Assembly (NCBI GenBank): GCA_027422505.1
Contig: JAPQWV010000330.1
Location: forward strand, 496,001-560,000
From: Craterostigma plantagineum
Taxonomy: Eukaryota > Streptophyta > Magnoliopsida > Lamiales > Linderniaceae
Reading direction: 5' to 3'
DNA: 64,000 nt
The position numbers were made by a program, and so were the translations under genes. This document shows, one piece after another, positions 35,266 through 47,358 of the stretch; the stretch's first letter is position 1, and each line of letters starts with the position of its first letter. The notes below the pieces were generated by a model. It ran no database searches and was not told where the DNA came from. It saw nothing but the letters and a program-made list of their open reading frames with translations.

Positions 35266-36327
35266 ATGAAGGAAAGGCAGCGTTGGAGGCCTGAAGAAGA
35301 CGCTCTACTGCACTCCTACGTAGACCAATACGGCCCTAGAGACTGGCACCTCATCTCCCATCGCCTCAACAAACCCATAAGCCGCGACCCAAAATCCTGC
35401 TTAGAAAGGTGGAAGAACTACCTCCGCCCAGGAATCAAAAAGGGATCTTTAACCGAAGAAGAGCAGCGCCTCGTCGTAAGCCTTCAAGGCAAGCACGGCA
35501 ATAAGTGGAAGAAAATCGCAGCCCAAGTCCCAGGTCGAACCGCCAAGAGGCTAGGCAAGTGGTGGGAAGTGTTCAAAGAGAAGCAGCTAAGCAAGCAAAA
35601 GGAGACCAGCAAAATCATAGAAGAGGGCAAGTACGATCACCTTCTCGAAACCTTCGCTGAGAAGCTCGTCAAAGAACGTACTAGCATCATCGCCATGCCT
35701 TCTTCAAACTGTGGGTTTCTCCACACCGACCAACCCACCGCTCAATCCGTGCTGCCGCCATGGCTAGCAAGTTCGAGCGCAGCGCCTACGGTTAGGCCTC
35801 AGCCCCACTCGCCTTCCGTGACTCTGAGCCTATCGCCGGCCACTACCGTGCAGCAAGTGCCTCCACCAACGATTTCACCGTGGTTGCATTCTGACCACAG
35901 CAGCATCATCAATAACGTTGGCAGTTTTTCCCCAGCAATTGGGATATCTCCTCCCATGGCAGGCGAGCTGATAGAGTGCTGTAAGGAGATCGAAGAAGGG
36001 CAGAGGGCTTGGGCGGCGCATAGGAAGGAAGCTGCTTGGAGGTTGAAGAGGGTGGAACTGCAGTTGGAATCTGAGAAAGCTTCGAGGAGAAGGGAGAAGA
36101 TGGACGATATCGAGGCGAAGATTAAGGCCCTCAAGGAAGAGCAAAGGGCTGCCCTTGATAGGATTGAGACAGAGTATAGGGAGCAGTTGGCTGGTTTGAG
36201 GAGAGAAGCTGAGCTTAAAGAGCAGAAATTGGCCGAACAGTGGGCTGCAAAGCACTTGCGCCTTACGAAGTTTCTTGAGCAGCTTGGTTATCGATCAACT
36301 GCTAATGCTGAGCCTAATGGTCGTTGA
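35266..36327 (+). CDS. AS1: ASYMMETRIC LEAVES1/PHANTASTICA MYB transcription factor
   Basis: A single coding exon encodes 353 residues. Two MYB repeats fill about residues 1-110: R2 from [20 protein letters not shown], and R3 containing [20 protein letters not shown] and [20 protein letters not shown] Pro/Ser-rich middle follows ([17 protein letters not shown]), then a C-terminal domain with a long charged coiled coil ([20 protein letters not shown]) ending near [17 protein letters not shown]1/PHAN with AS2 represses class I KNOX genes and sets leaf dorsoventral pattern. Repeat R2 ([20 protein letters not shown]) is more diverged from textbook AS1 than R3, so this could be one of two paralogues. 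The start is the usual MKERQRW. Confidence 0.95.
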   Translation: MKERQRWRPEEDALLHSYVDQYGPRDWHLISHRLNKPISRDPKSCLERWKNYLRPGIKKGSLTEEEQRLVVSLQGKHGNKWKKIAAQVPGRTAKRLGKWWEVFKEKQLSKQKETSKIIEEGKYDHLLETFAEKLVKERTSIIAMPSSNCGFLHTDQPTAQSVLPPWLASSSAAPTVRPQPHSPSVTLSLSPATTVQQVPPPTISPWLHSDHSSIINNVGSFSPAIGISPPMAGELIECCKEIEEGQRAWAAHRKEAAWRLKRVELQLESEKASRRREKMDDIEAKIKALKEEQRAALDRIETEYREQLAGLRREAELKEQKLAEQWAAKHLRLTKFLEQLGYRSTANAEPNGR

Positions 36328-36778
36328 TCATCGGTTGTCTTCTTAACATATGCTGTAGTAATACTAATAACTATCAAGCTATTATAGCCCTTTGTCTTCT
36401 GATGTGTTGAATTGATAGCCCTGGCCTTGATTTGTATGTTTTAGCAAGTATCCTACCATTCCACTAGTTGAATGTTTTTGGTGTCTTCTTCGCCAATTAT
36501 ATTTGTAATGATAAGGTTTGTCCCGTGTTGTAAGAAAATCAAGGGATTATATTATACAATGCTAGTGGGTGGGTGGGTGTAAGACTCTTGTTTTCTGGGC
36601 CGGCCCTATCATAAAAAGGGTTGGCAATTGGGCCGTTGTAGATCAACATCAAACCGAGGAAGCCCAACCATTCAGTGACGTCATCGTTTGACGTTCAAAT
36701 TGTTCTTCCCTCGATGACATGAGAGCTCTTTCGATTTTACTGAACTCTCAATTCGATCTCAAAGTCGATTCGACATAA

Positions 36779-38264
36779 ATGTCCTCCTCTCCAGCGGCAT
36801 ATACCATCGACGACAAGGACCTAGACGACGCCGCACTATGGGCGGTGATAGACTCCGCCGCTGCTAAAGCCTCGTCGCTCACCACCGTCGTGTCGCCTCA
36901 GACTACCATTACGAGTCACCACCGCGCGACCAAACCATTCACGCCCATTCCTTTTCCCCTTTCCTCTCCGAAATTGCAGAATTACCCTCGGGGCAGCTGT
37001 AGTAATCACGAGAGATCTAGCCCCGACGTTGGCGAGGTGGTGCAGAATAGTCACCGGCCGAACAAAGCATTGAAAATAAGCAGCTACTCGTCGCCGGCGG
37101 TTAAACACGATCAATCGACTTCTTCGCCGCCGATGGCCGTGGTGAAGCATGTGACCAGTTATTCCACGCCGGATTCTTTCTCAGTGACGAGGAACGAGGA
37201 GGGCGGGCTCCCTAGGCATAGCTTGGCCGGCCAGTTTCCTACTGTTTCGCTCTTCAAGGATTACCAGAACGCTGCAATGGCGGTGAGTAGATTTTCAGAT
37301 ACTGAACTTTTTTCTTGGGGAATGCACCTAATTTCAGTCGGTTTCTGCGAGGACCATTGGGTTTCCTCTTTGAATTTGAACTTTGAAAATCGAGAAATGA
37401 ATTGATTAGCTTATCCTGGGGTGCCTTTGTGAAATTGGTATGACTCCATAAATTTTATGGAATGATGTCGTTCATTGGAGACAATCCAAATCAGATCAGA
37501 TTTGTGACGCTTCCCCATTTTTGCTGTTGTAGATATTGGAGAAAAGTGACTACACAATGATATCTGGGCATGCTTTTATCAAGAAATCAGGTAGAAGCCA
37601 ACGTCTCGTTTTCATTTTGCTAAGATCAATTGTTAGCTATTAACTTTAGGATGGACAATCTTGTTACTTGTGCAATGCAGGCTGGAGAAAGATATCATTT
37701 TACTTCAACGTGTCTTATGAGATTAAAGACAAGACAATTGAATACGATGATAACCGTAATGTTCAGCGTGCAGAGTTCATTGTCCGCGCCTTTATGCAGT
37801 AGGTTCTTTTTTGTTTCAAAATCATGTCATCATATCTATTCTTCATCCATTAAAGCAGAGGTTTGCTTATACCTCTGCTTTTGTCACTTTCCGTATTTGC
37901 TAGAGGTGGAAGGTTTTCAGATGGATGGGGCTCATGCGAACGGCGTGAAAAGAAGTTTCTGAAGCCCAATCATGATATACCGAGTACTGCAGAAACTAGA
38001 GCCAAGAATAGGGCTTGCCAGGTATGGAGTTTCTTACAGAAATATTAATTCTTTGTATCAGCTGTTTACTTGTTCACTGAGGCTATGTTGAAAACAATGA
38101 AGAAAGGCACATTAGAGATGATGAAATGGAGGTTCAAGATATGATTAGAAGTTTTGTGAATCCGCAGATTCAGAAATTAACTGCATTTTTTTTTCATAAA
38201 CCACTTTATTATGCAGGACTTGCTGGGAATCGGAGAATATCGCCGAGAAGCAAGCCATGATTGA
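36779..38264 (+). CDS. Conserved plant protein of unknown function with a C-terminal TAETRAKNRA motif
   Basis: Five exons: 36779-37282, 37533-37590, 37681-37798, 37904-38021 and 38217-38264, giving 281 residues. The first ~165 residues are low-complexity Ser/Pro/Thr with short acidic segments. The compact C-terminal domain starts near ILEKSDYTMISGHAFIKKSG and continues WRKISFYFNVSYEIKDK, GGRFSDGWGSCERREKKF, NHDIPSTAETRAKNRACQDL and LGIGEYRR. I know this only as a plant-conserved domain. The TAETRAxxRA helix resembles motifs in RAD52/ERF-like annealing proteins of phages and archaea, but that is a weak impression, not an assignment. No targeting signal or membrane segment is seen. Confidence 0.8.
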
Positions 38265-40149
38265 GTACAAATAGAGTAGGTGTATCTATAATTAAGCAAT
38301 TCAACAAAAAATTTACACATGGAAGCACATTCCTATAAATTTTTCATCGAGGCAATCGATTTGTGGTTATTGCATGCTTAGCCAAAGCATATGACGATCT
38401 TGGTTCAAAGCTATATAGCTTGAAGTATCATTAATGTAATTGCGTCCGATTATAGAGTAACATAATGATTGTAATGGAGCGTTTACTGTCCCATCTTTAT
38501 GTTACCATGATGAAACAAAACGGATCTTTATAGCTACTTATGGCCTCACTCATTTGTTTGCCTGTCGAGGCATAATTCTTTGTCATTAAGGAAACTAACG
38601 TTACGCAAAAGACTAGTTAGGTTTATATATTTATCATCCATGCAACTATACATAAGAATTAGTAATATATCATCATCATCATCGTCGTATAATATTCAAA
38701 AGATATCTGCGGAATGATAATAGCTCGCCGTCAAATTCGCAATTTTGTGGGGAATCCCAAACATCACAAGCACAGCCAAAATTGACTCGTGTTGTTAGTT
38801 TTCTTCTCTTTTTAAGTGATTTAACTTTTCTTGCTATTAGTTTCCAAATGAGAAACGAACTCACAAACACATGTAATGTAGCCAGTATTAAATCCATGCC
38901 AATACATACACTGTATTTTATAGAATTATGATGAAAGCAATTGAAGTGCTTATTGACGTAGTCGTGCATGCCTCACGCAAGTAAATTATTGCAAGCGATG
39001 ATGCATGAGATTGAGACTGAGCATGACCGCCATATACATATATATATACATATATATATATATACACACACACACACATATATATTATATATATATCTAG
39101 TGGCGATTGTATATTGCACAATCAATTCAAGAATTTGGTCCATGCATGGAACTACACGACAACCCACCTTAAAAAAAGCTAGAATCTCAAATAAATAATT
39201 TTTATTCTCCGCGTAGAATTATATATAAAATAACTCGGCTCAATCTCCACTATCGTCTTCCTAGCTAAAAGAAACATATAAGATTGAGTAAAAGATTGTA
39301 TTTTTTTATAAAATTTCTAAAGCATAACTGGAATTTAATTTTACAATGATCCTCTGAATTTTTTTATAAATTATATTTATACAGAGAATACGGATGGCAC
39401 TTGTGGTCAATTTAATTAAATTCCCTCACGGGAGAGAGCTTAACGGCGTTCCATAGGATTCTTGAAAGTTGAAACATTGCTTTCATTCCCCTTCGACTTT
39501 GTTGATAAGTATACGTTAAATCATCAAAAGACACGAGCCACAAAGATTTCTTACAAAATAAAGAAATAGAAGACTAGAAGATTAGCTTGGACTTATTTGA
39601 GTGGGCCCCTTTCTATTACACATTACGAACAAGGAATCAGATTCCATGGCACGTAGTAACATGAAATAACGTGATTGAGGTGATGAGGAAGCAACGTGAC
39701 CTACTAGGAATCTTAAATTCTCTTACTATTTACTTTAAGTACAGTCTGTACGTATAAATAATATTTATTACGTATATCAAGTTATCGCTAGAGTCCCACA
39801 TAAAGTAATAAAACAGTATAGTGAAAATTAAAAAGCAAAAGCTGCATCGTGTCTTCTGTATGTGTCGTGAGTAAGTGGGCATCACTGCCTTTAACATTTA
39901 TCTATTAATTTATTACATTAATATTGAAAGAAGTGATGCACTGCTAGGAGATCTGGCTTGAATTTCCGAGCCAAACATTCCGATGTTCTTAGGAAGATAC
40001 GCATATCGCTTTCTATATAGACGATAACATGGTTAACTACAGCAAATCACTTTCCCTATATGATTAAATTTATGCAAGAAAGGTAAATCAAATTAGGCAT
40101 GAGATAAGCATCGAAGCTTGCGATAAATTATATTTGAGTCCAAATACCG

Positions 40150-40262
<113 letters not shown>

Positions 40263-41283
40263 AATGTGTTAACCATTGGAGGAAATTAATGATGATATGA
40301 AGAGTCGATCAAATATATGCTTGACAATGTCTATGTATATGACAATCATTTAATTTAAACCTGACAAGAGAGAACATGAATCGGGTATTCACATTTCTAC
40401 CCAATGATGAAAGTGGATAATTTTTTTAGAGCTGGGATTATAGACCATTTTAATAATATAGAGAATTGACCAATATATATATATATATATATATATATGT
40501 TATACTCAATCATATTCATATCCTCCAGTTTGTATGTTGTTCCAATAAATTGTGGAAATCTTCTTACACTGTAAAGTCGTTAGAAGCATTACAAAGCGGT
40601 ATACATGGATCTTCTAACACAGTTTGTATATTCTAGTACTACTATGACGAAAACCCTCAACTCAGATATCAGTACCACTTGACTTTACATTGTGTGTAGT
40701 TTTGTTGGGTGAAAACTGAATGAAAGATGTTTCATATCATCGACTTTAGGTTGATCATCTTTAACTCTTACGCTCGGCTGATGAATATAGTACAGTCTTT
40801 ACTTGGAACTGATACCGAGGTGAAATTGGTTTTTGAGACCGTTGAACGGCTTTTCTTTCTTTCTCGGAGTTAGTGATTCGATTTCGAATTAGGAAGGAAC
40901 GATATCATGACTTCAGTACAAGTATATAATTAATTCTTTTGAGATTATCGTCCGATCTCTGAATGACAATCAGGAGGACTCATCGAATTGTATTCCTTAC
41001 AACTATAGTACACATACATGATTGAGAAATGATTAAAAATATCAGTTGGACGATGTAAAGAAAAAGAGTATATCATTATTTAAATGCTTCATTCTTTGTG
41101 TTGGAAATTTTCTTGGGGAGAAGCGATCAAGGGCAACTGAACTCTAGCAGGTAGATTTTCTTGAGTTCAACAATTGATGTTCGATGGTAATATAATTGCG
41201 AACCATAAAGCATGTCGGAGAGAGATTGAGCATATTATTGAGCAAGAGCTTCGCAACCCTAGTGTAGTACTCTACAAATTCAT

Positions 41284-41285
<2 letters not shown>

Positions 41286-41352
<67 letters not shown>
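41286..41352. repeat. (CT)n microsatellite
   Basis: About 32 perfect CT units, complementary in type to the GA tract at 40153-40261. Confidence 0.97.
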
Positions 41353-41355
<3 letters not shown>

Positions 41356-41837
41356 ATAGATATGTTAAATACGCTATACATGCATATAATGAATGAAATT
41401 GCAAAAGATATGATACAATGAGGGGCGACTCCATTAATCCAAAAGAGATATATATTGTTTAAGAACCAAATGATGGATATACATATTTAATATAATGGAG
41501 AGAGTTGGGCTACATAAGATCAATACTCTTTTAATGAAAATCTAAATTGATATCCGACTTTCAGGAAGAAAACCTAAAACAAACGGTATGATAGAAAAAC
41601 ATGCATACACAAGGTTTTTAGTACTTGAACATTTCTCACACGCGTACACAATCGTTAACTAATCTAACTTATATCATATCAAAATCGAGAGATAGAAAAC
41701 TAGGGTTTTTAAGTCATCACACGCACTAAAAGCATTTATAACATTCCAATTTCCGATACATGATCACAATTTCGTTTGATCTTCCATCTGAATATAAGAG
41801 AGAAGGACGCTACGTTTCTTGCATGCAAAGCCGTTCA

Positions 41838-43322
41838 TTACGAGGGATGATCATTACTTGTAGAAGATGACCTGAAACTCGAAGGCTGCTCAGTCGTCCA
41901 AGCATTATTATTACCGCCATTATTATTCCACTGCTCACTCCTCTCAGTTGACGGAGGCATTATTCCACCCAATAATAATTGCCTGGACAAGTTATTCATC
42001 CCACTGTTATTATCTTCCATTTTTATGGCTGCCAGCTGGCTCATCACAGACGACGAAGACCCTGCTGAAGAAAACAGTACTAGTTTATTGTTAGGCGGCC
42101 TTATGTGGTGATGATGATCAGCGCCGCCACCACCACCAGCGCTTGTCTCGCCACCCAGGAAACCACCGGCGCCGTCATGAGCGCCGTCGCCGCCGTGAAA
42201 TTGGTTGTAAACCCCATGTGCTGACGGCTGTGCCATCTCCAACCCACCACCACCACCACCCAAGAAATTAGGGTATTGCTGTAGCCTCCACGGCTCGATT
42301 CCACTGCTGGGGAAAAGCGAGGGCATGCCTCCATGGCCGAATAAATTATTCCCCGACCCATGAAAGCTGTTAAAACTCTGATGATCGGCTGAGCCCAGAA
42401 TGGGAGACGATGTGCTTATATTCCCACTGTAGTTCAATCCTACGTCAGCTGCGAAGCCATCGGTACTGAGCTGTCCCAGTGAAGACATAAACCTCAGAGG
42501 TGGAAGCTGATGAGGTGAGAGGCCGCCGCCTAAGATATGGCCGTCGTAATATTATTATTACCAACTCCGCCGCCGCTGCTTGCAGCAGACATGTATTATT
42601 GTTATTGCTGGTCGAACTTGTGGTCGCGTTATTACCTGCAGCCTGAGACTTTGAATTCGCGGCGGACTTGCTTCTCTTGTTTCGCCTGTAACCTCCGCCC
42701 ACGGGGACGTTCCTCAACGCGCCGCCGCGTGTCCAGTACCGGCGGCAGGTCTTGCAGAAGTGGCGCGGCTGAGAGAGGCTGTAGTTGTTGAAGTAGCAGA
42801 ACTTTGTGTTGGTCGAGTCACAGCGTGGACACTTGAGAGCTGCTTCAGGCAAGGGTATGTTGGCCAGGCGGGCCCTCTCGGACATGGATCCGGGTCGGAT
42901 AGATCCGACTCCTCCATGGGTCGCCTGACTGGGCGGTGGTGGGTTATCTGACGGCGGTGGGGCTAAAGGGTGGTTTGTGCTGTTGCTTCCGCCGATGATT
43001 GTTTGATGGTGGTCTTGTTGCTGCTGCTGAAATAATGATATTTGATTCAAAGCAAGAAAACGAAAACACACAGATGAAAGTATATTCAAGAAATGCAGGG
43101 AAAAGATTTCATAACACACAAAACAAAAGGAGTCTGGGGAATATTTATCTAAATCTTTCTGTCTTTTAAATCATTTTGCTTTATGGCAAAGAAGCTAGAT
43201 AATAAGCTGAAGAAAATAACATCAAAGAACAAGAAAAAAAAGCGAAAGAAGTAAAAAGAGAGAGTTATTACCTGCTGCCAGTTGGAGGGATCAAGATAAG
43301 CTTGAATGGAAGAAAAAACCAT
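41838..43322 (-). CDS. Dof-type zinc finger transcription factor
   Basis: The first exon is 43322-43272 ([17 protein letters not shown]), a start shared by the DOF5.6/DOF3.6-like group. Exon 2 starts at 43026 and carries the Dof finger: [20 protein letters not shown] and [20 protein letters not shown], with all four CX2C...CX2C cysteines, followed by basic RRNKRSK. An extra 106-base intron (42635-42530) must be assumed: without it the C-terminal half ([13 protein letters not shown] onward) is out of frame. With it the protein is 377 residues. The C terminus is Gly/Asn/Ser/His-rich with the Dof-typical IKMEDN. Dof factors bind AAAG; this group acts in vascular development and stress responses. 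The apparent second intron is unusual for Dof genes and may instead be frame-disrupted coding sequence. Confidence 0.88.
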
Positions 43323-43471
43323 GGCTGTTATTGTATGTATATCTTTGCTTTCTCTTTTGTAAAGGGTATTTGGTTCTAGAGAGAGATGCCCTAGTGGAGA
43401 ATAAGAGAGAGAGATAAAGGAAGAATGAGAATATGGGAGAGCTAAAATAAAGCAAGGGGCTTTATGCTTTG

Positions 43472-43481
43472 TATATATATA
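43472..43481 (-). promoter_or_regulatory. Candidate TATA box of the Dof gene
   Basis: CTATATATAT on the minus strand lies about 150 bases upstream of the Dof start codon, a normal spacing for a short leader. Confidence 0.4.
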
Positions 43482-43559
43482 GAATATACAAACCACACAC
43501 TCCACACAGCAAGTATAATACTGATTTGTTTTCACTCTTATCTAATTTTGTTTTTATTG

Positions 43560-45689
43560 CTTTTTAGGGTTTCGAGAGGGCGAATTAATACTTAGCGTTT
43601 AAGTCTCTCTATGTATATGGAGCCATATGTATATATTGCTCTTATTGAGTGGAAAAAGCTATCATTTTATATATTTGCAACACATTCAAAGCTTTATAGC
43701 TAAACCGTGAGGATGGCGAGAAGATAAAATATGGAAGAAAACATGATGAGAAGCATTAAGCAAACCATTTACACATTTGTATAGCGTTTCATAAAGCTAA
43801 CCCTTTTGTATTAAGTGATATCTGATTAAGAGATGAACCAATAAACAAAACGGTATATACTAATATTCTAAACAATTTTATCTTGCACTGAAAAGAAAAA
43901 AGTTGAAGTCTTGTGTTGAAATAAACAGTCTCCGACCAAGGAAAGCTTTTTCCTGGGCTCGGGTTTTCTGTTCTTATTCCCCACCTCTCCATATCTTTGC
44001 CCTCTATATAGCAAACTTTATACTTTTCCTATATATATGCATTATATATTATTGTACACCTACTGCCCATGCATGCCATAGCCCATATGTACATTCACTT
44101 TAGTCTAATCAAACTAATAACATAATCTCCACCTTAGATGTATTCGCTTGCTTCATGTTCAAGTTTTCTGTAATAGTACACCACTAATTGTTAATTGTCC
44201 ATAGAAAAAATCTGATCTTTTGAGTTGAAAAACGATTAAAACAAAATTGAAATATTGACATTACAGCACTGATGTCCAACGAGCCCAACAAATGAGTATT
44301 GGGCCTTCTTACTATCTCTAGTATCGCACTTTATCGGCCTATTTAATTATCATCTAACTAGAAACTGGTTGACAGTGAAATATCTATACTCTTATATTAA
44401 TTGTTATATTAATTGTGAGGGGCTTTTAATACCTGTCAATTTTATGTCCAATTTGGTGTATCAATTACACCCAATTTTATGTCTTATTTCACGGTTTCCA
44501 GATTACTATTTTGTTACTATTTTTAGCCAATTTATTATTGATTTAAATATATTCTATATACCCACGTCCATAATTAGGTAAACGCCATCACCTTTATCTT
44601 ACCTCATCCGGTACGCCAATAACTTCTTTAATTCTATAGTGTCATTTTGTTTATTATTTTTTTGTGAGGTCGTTTTGTATATGCATGTTTTTGTTTTAAT
44701 AAAATCTAGAATAATTCTTATTTATTCTATTTTATTAGTTATTTGAAGATAGTGTAGTTGTTGATTTGGCTTTATTTAGATTTAATTATCGTGCGAAACA
44801 TGGGGTGTGCAGGGTTACTAGTGTGTCAATAATTCACAGGCTTTTTCATAGAATAAAATCACCTGTTGTGGCGGCTAGTGTAGTTTTCTTCCAAGTTCAC
44901 AATTAGTTGAGGCAATAATGCCGTTAAAATATTTAGTAAAAGATGTCTGTCGCATTCTTGGATGATCAATCAGAGTATCATTATTAAGTGAAGGCTGTTT
45001 CTGTTGCTTCTCAGCTCACATATCTCTCGACACGTATTCACTCTACCTTTGTTCTCTTCTCCCTTCTCTGTAAAGGCGATCAAGAATCATATACGAGGTT
45101 TGGATTATTATTGCAAAAGAAAACGCCGTCTATCTGTCCGTCTTTCTAGGCGAAGCTCGTGAAGAATGAAACAGCTGCTGGCAATAAAATCTTGAGTGTT
45201 CGCAAGTTTCCTTTACTTTGGCAGTAACTTTGATCGTTTGAAGCTTCAGAAAGAAAGAAGAAGAAGAAATAAAGATATGAGGGTATTGAGCGCAGCTAAT
45301 TCGTGTGAGCGTCCAGCTGGTTACTGTGTATTCGTGATTGTGGAAGCTTATCTCAAAAGGTACTCATCTAAGATCCCATCTGATTTGGTCCTTTTCTTGG
45401 GTCTTGGCTTCATCGATTGGTGACTTGAGTAATTTCCACGACATCATCTATGAATAATAGTTCCGAGGACTCTTCTGCCTTCTACCCTTTGCTCAAGCTT
45501 AAGATATAGCAGTTGAAAACGAATAGGTTTAGAAGGGTATGGGGGTGCAGCTAAGATGCAGAGATGTTCTGAAGATTGATTCTTGTTAAGGCTTAATACC
45601 TCTATATATGGTAGGTTGAGTTGAGGTAATAAGACTATACACTGTATAGGGACTGCTCCTATGTAAGAAAAAAGTTCCAAAGTTTTGAG
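43560..45689. other. Intergenic region, no gene recognised
   Basis: The spacer lies between divergent genes. It contains Dof upstream sequence and, from about 45000, the probable 5' leader of the HSP20-like gene, with short upstream ORFs (for example from 45196). No repeats of note are seen. Confidence 0.5.
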
Positions 45690-47039
45690 ATGGAGAAGCA
45701 TCAACCTTCAACATCCTTATCCATGGATGCAATTGCTTCCTCGTCTCACATCGAATTAGACCTCAATATAGGTCGCCGAGCGGACTTAACCCGCCCGCCC
45801 GATATCAATCTATCACCACCTCCACACACTCTGAACTCTAATACAGAGCATCACAGCATTCGTGACATGGGATTGGGCACTCGTGCGTATGATGAGACCG
45901 ATGTGGATCTTCTTACAGTTCCAAAGGTGGGTAAGAGATGTGCAAAAAGGACAGATAGCATATGGGGCGCTTGGTTTTTCTTCAGCTTCTACTTCAAACC
46001 TGTGCTGAAAGACAAATCCGAGGCAAAAGTGGTGCTCGACAGCAGTGGAGTTTCAGGGTTCGATAAATCTGACCTCCAACTCGACACATTCATGGTTCAG
46101 CACGATATGGAGAATCTGTACATGTGGGCTTTCAAGGAAAGGCCCGAGAATGCCCTCGGGAAAATGCAGCTTCGAAATTACATGAACGGGCATTGTCGTG
46201 GAGGAGAGCGACCCTTTCCATTCAGCGCCGAAAAGGGGTTTGTACGCTCGCATAGGATGCAGAGGAAACACTACAGAGGGCTGTCGAATCCTCAGTGCAT
46301 CCATGGAGTCAAGGTCGTGCCTTCCCCAGGACTTGCATTTCTCGATGTAATTGACCGAAAAAGATGGATGGAACTCACTGGAAGAGATTTTAACTTCCTT
46401 CTTCCTGCCGAAGCTAGACATTACGATTCGTGGAGGACCGAGTTTGAACTTGCAAAGGCCGATCGATGTACTCAGTCCAAGAGTTTGATTAATGGGTCTA
46501 TCAAAAATATGTCGATTCAAAACGGTGGAGAGAAAATGATGGAATTATCACCACTCGGCAACAAGAGGAAGAAAGACCATGAGTTGGGCGGTGAGCCACG
46601 GTGGATAAATGAGGTCAATGGGGTGCTCGGAAGTGCTAACGGCGGCCCAGTTACAGCAGCCAAGACGATCTACGAGGATGAAAAGGGATTTCTGATTGTG
46701 ATAAGCTTGCCACTCGTAGATCTGCGTACGATCAAGGTTACTTGGAGGAATACGGCTATGCATGGGATCATCAAGGTTGCTGGCGTGAGTACGTCTGGCA
46801 CGCCCTTCCTTAAGCGTTCGAATAGGACCTTCAAGCTTATGAATCAAACTTCAGAGCACTGCCCGCCTGGAGAGTTTGTAAGAGAAATCACACTTCCTAC
46901 TCGGATACCACAAGTTGCTGAGATAGAAGCTCATCAAATTGGAATAGGAACTGCTATTGAGATACTGGTGCCCAAACTTTTAATACATGGACCTGAAGAA
47001 CATGAAATCCCCGTATCTCTCCACCCTCGCCATAGGTAG
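45690..47039 (+). CDS. HSP20-like chaperone domain protein (plant At1g20870 type)
   Basis: A single coding exon encodes 449 residues. The N-terminal ~60 residues carry LELDLNIG-like text (HIELDLNIGRRADLTRPPD) resembling an EAR-type repression motif. A middle domain is recognisable by YMWAFKERPENALGKMQLRN, GGERPFPFSAEKGFVRSHRM and KHYRGLSNPQCIHGVKV. The C-terminal ~120 residues fit an alpha-crystallin/HSP20 fold (AAKTIYEDEKGFLIVISLPL, EHCPPGEFVREITLPTRIP). This architecture is much longer than true small heat-shock proteins (15-25 kDa); such proteins are annotated as HSP20-like, with little functional knowledge. KRKKDH could be a nuclear signal. No intron is needed; the start is the first Met of the frame. 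Confidence 0.8.
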   Translation: MEKHQPSTSLSMDAIASSSHIELDLNIGRRADLTRPPDINLSPPPHTLNSNTEHHSIRDMGLGTRAYDETDVDLLTVPKVGKRCAKRTDSIWGAWFFFSFYFKPVLKDKSEAKVVLDSSGVSGFDKSDLQLDTFMVQHDMENLYMWAFKERPENALGKMQLRNYMNGHCRGGERPFPFSAEKGFVRSHRMQRKHYRGLSNPQCIHGVKVVPSPGLAFLDVIDRKRWMELTGRDFNFLLPAEARHYDSWRTEFELAKADRCTQSKSLINGSIKNMSIQNGGEKMMELSPLGNKRKKDHELGGEPRWINEVNGVLGSANGGPVTAAKTIYEDEKGFLIVISLPLVDLRTIKVTWRNTAMHGIIKVAGVSTSGTPFLKRSNRTFKLMNQTSEHCPPGEFVREITLPTRIPQVAEIEAHQIGIGTAIEILVPKLLIHGPEEHEIPVSLHPRHR

Positions 47040-47358
47040 TAATAGACTGATGGATTTTAGCTTAAACTGAAAAAAGCGGGTTGCAAGGCCGCATTTGCGT
47101 GTGTGTGTATTATTGTTCATCTATTGTTGTTTCTTTTCTCCTACGGTTTCTGTGTTCGAGTACGTATACTTAAGAAGAGCCAATCAATAGACAGAAACTT
47201 ACGCAATAAAAATCAATCATCGAACAGCAGAAGTTCAAAAAAGCAAAACACCATACTAAGCGCGCGCCTTGTAATACAATTCCACAAGGCGCTGTCCCAA
47301 AATATGAAAATTGTCTGCGAAAAATTGAAAGATAGCAAGAAAAATCGAATCATCGAAT

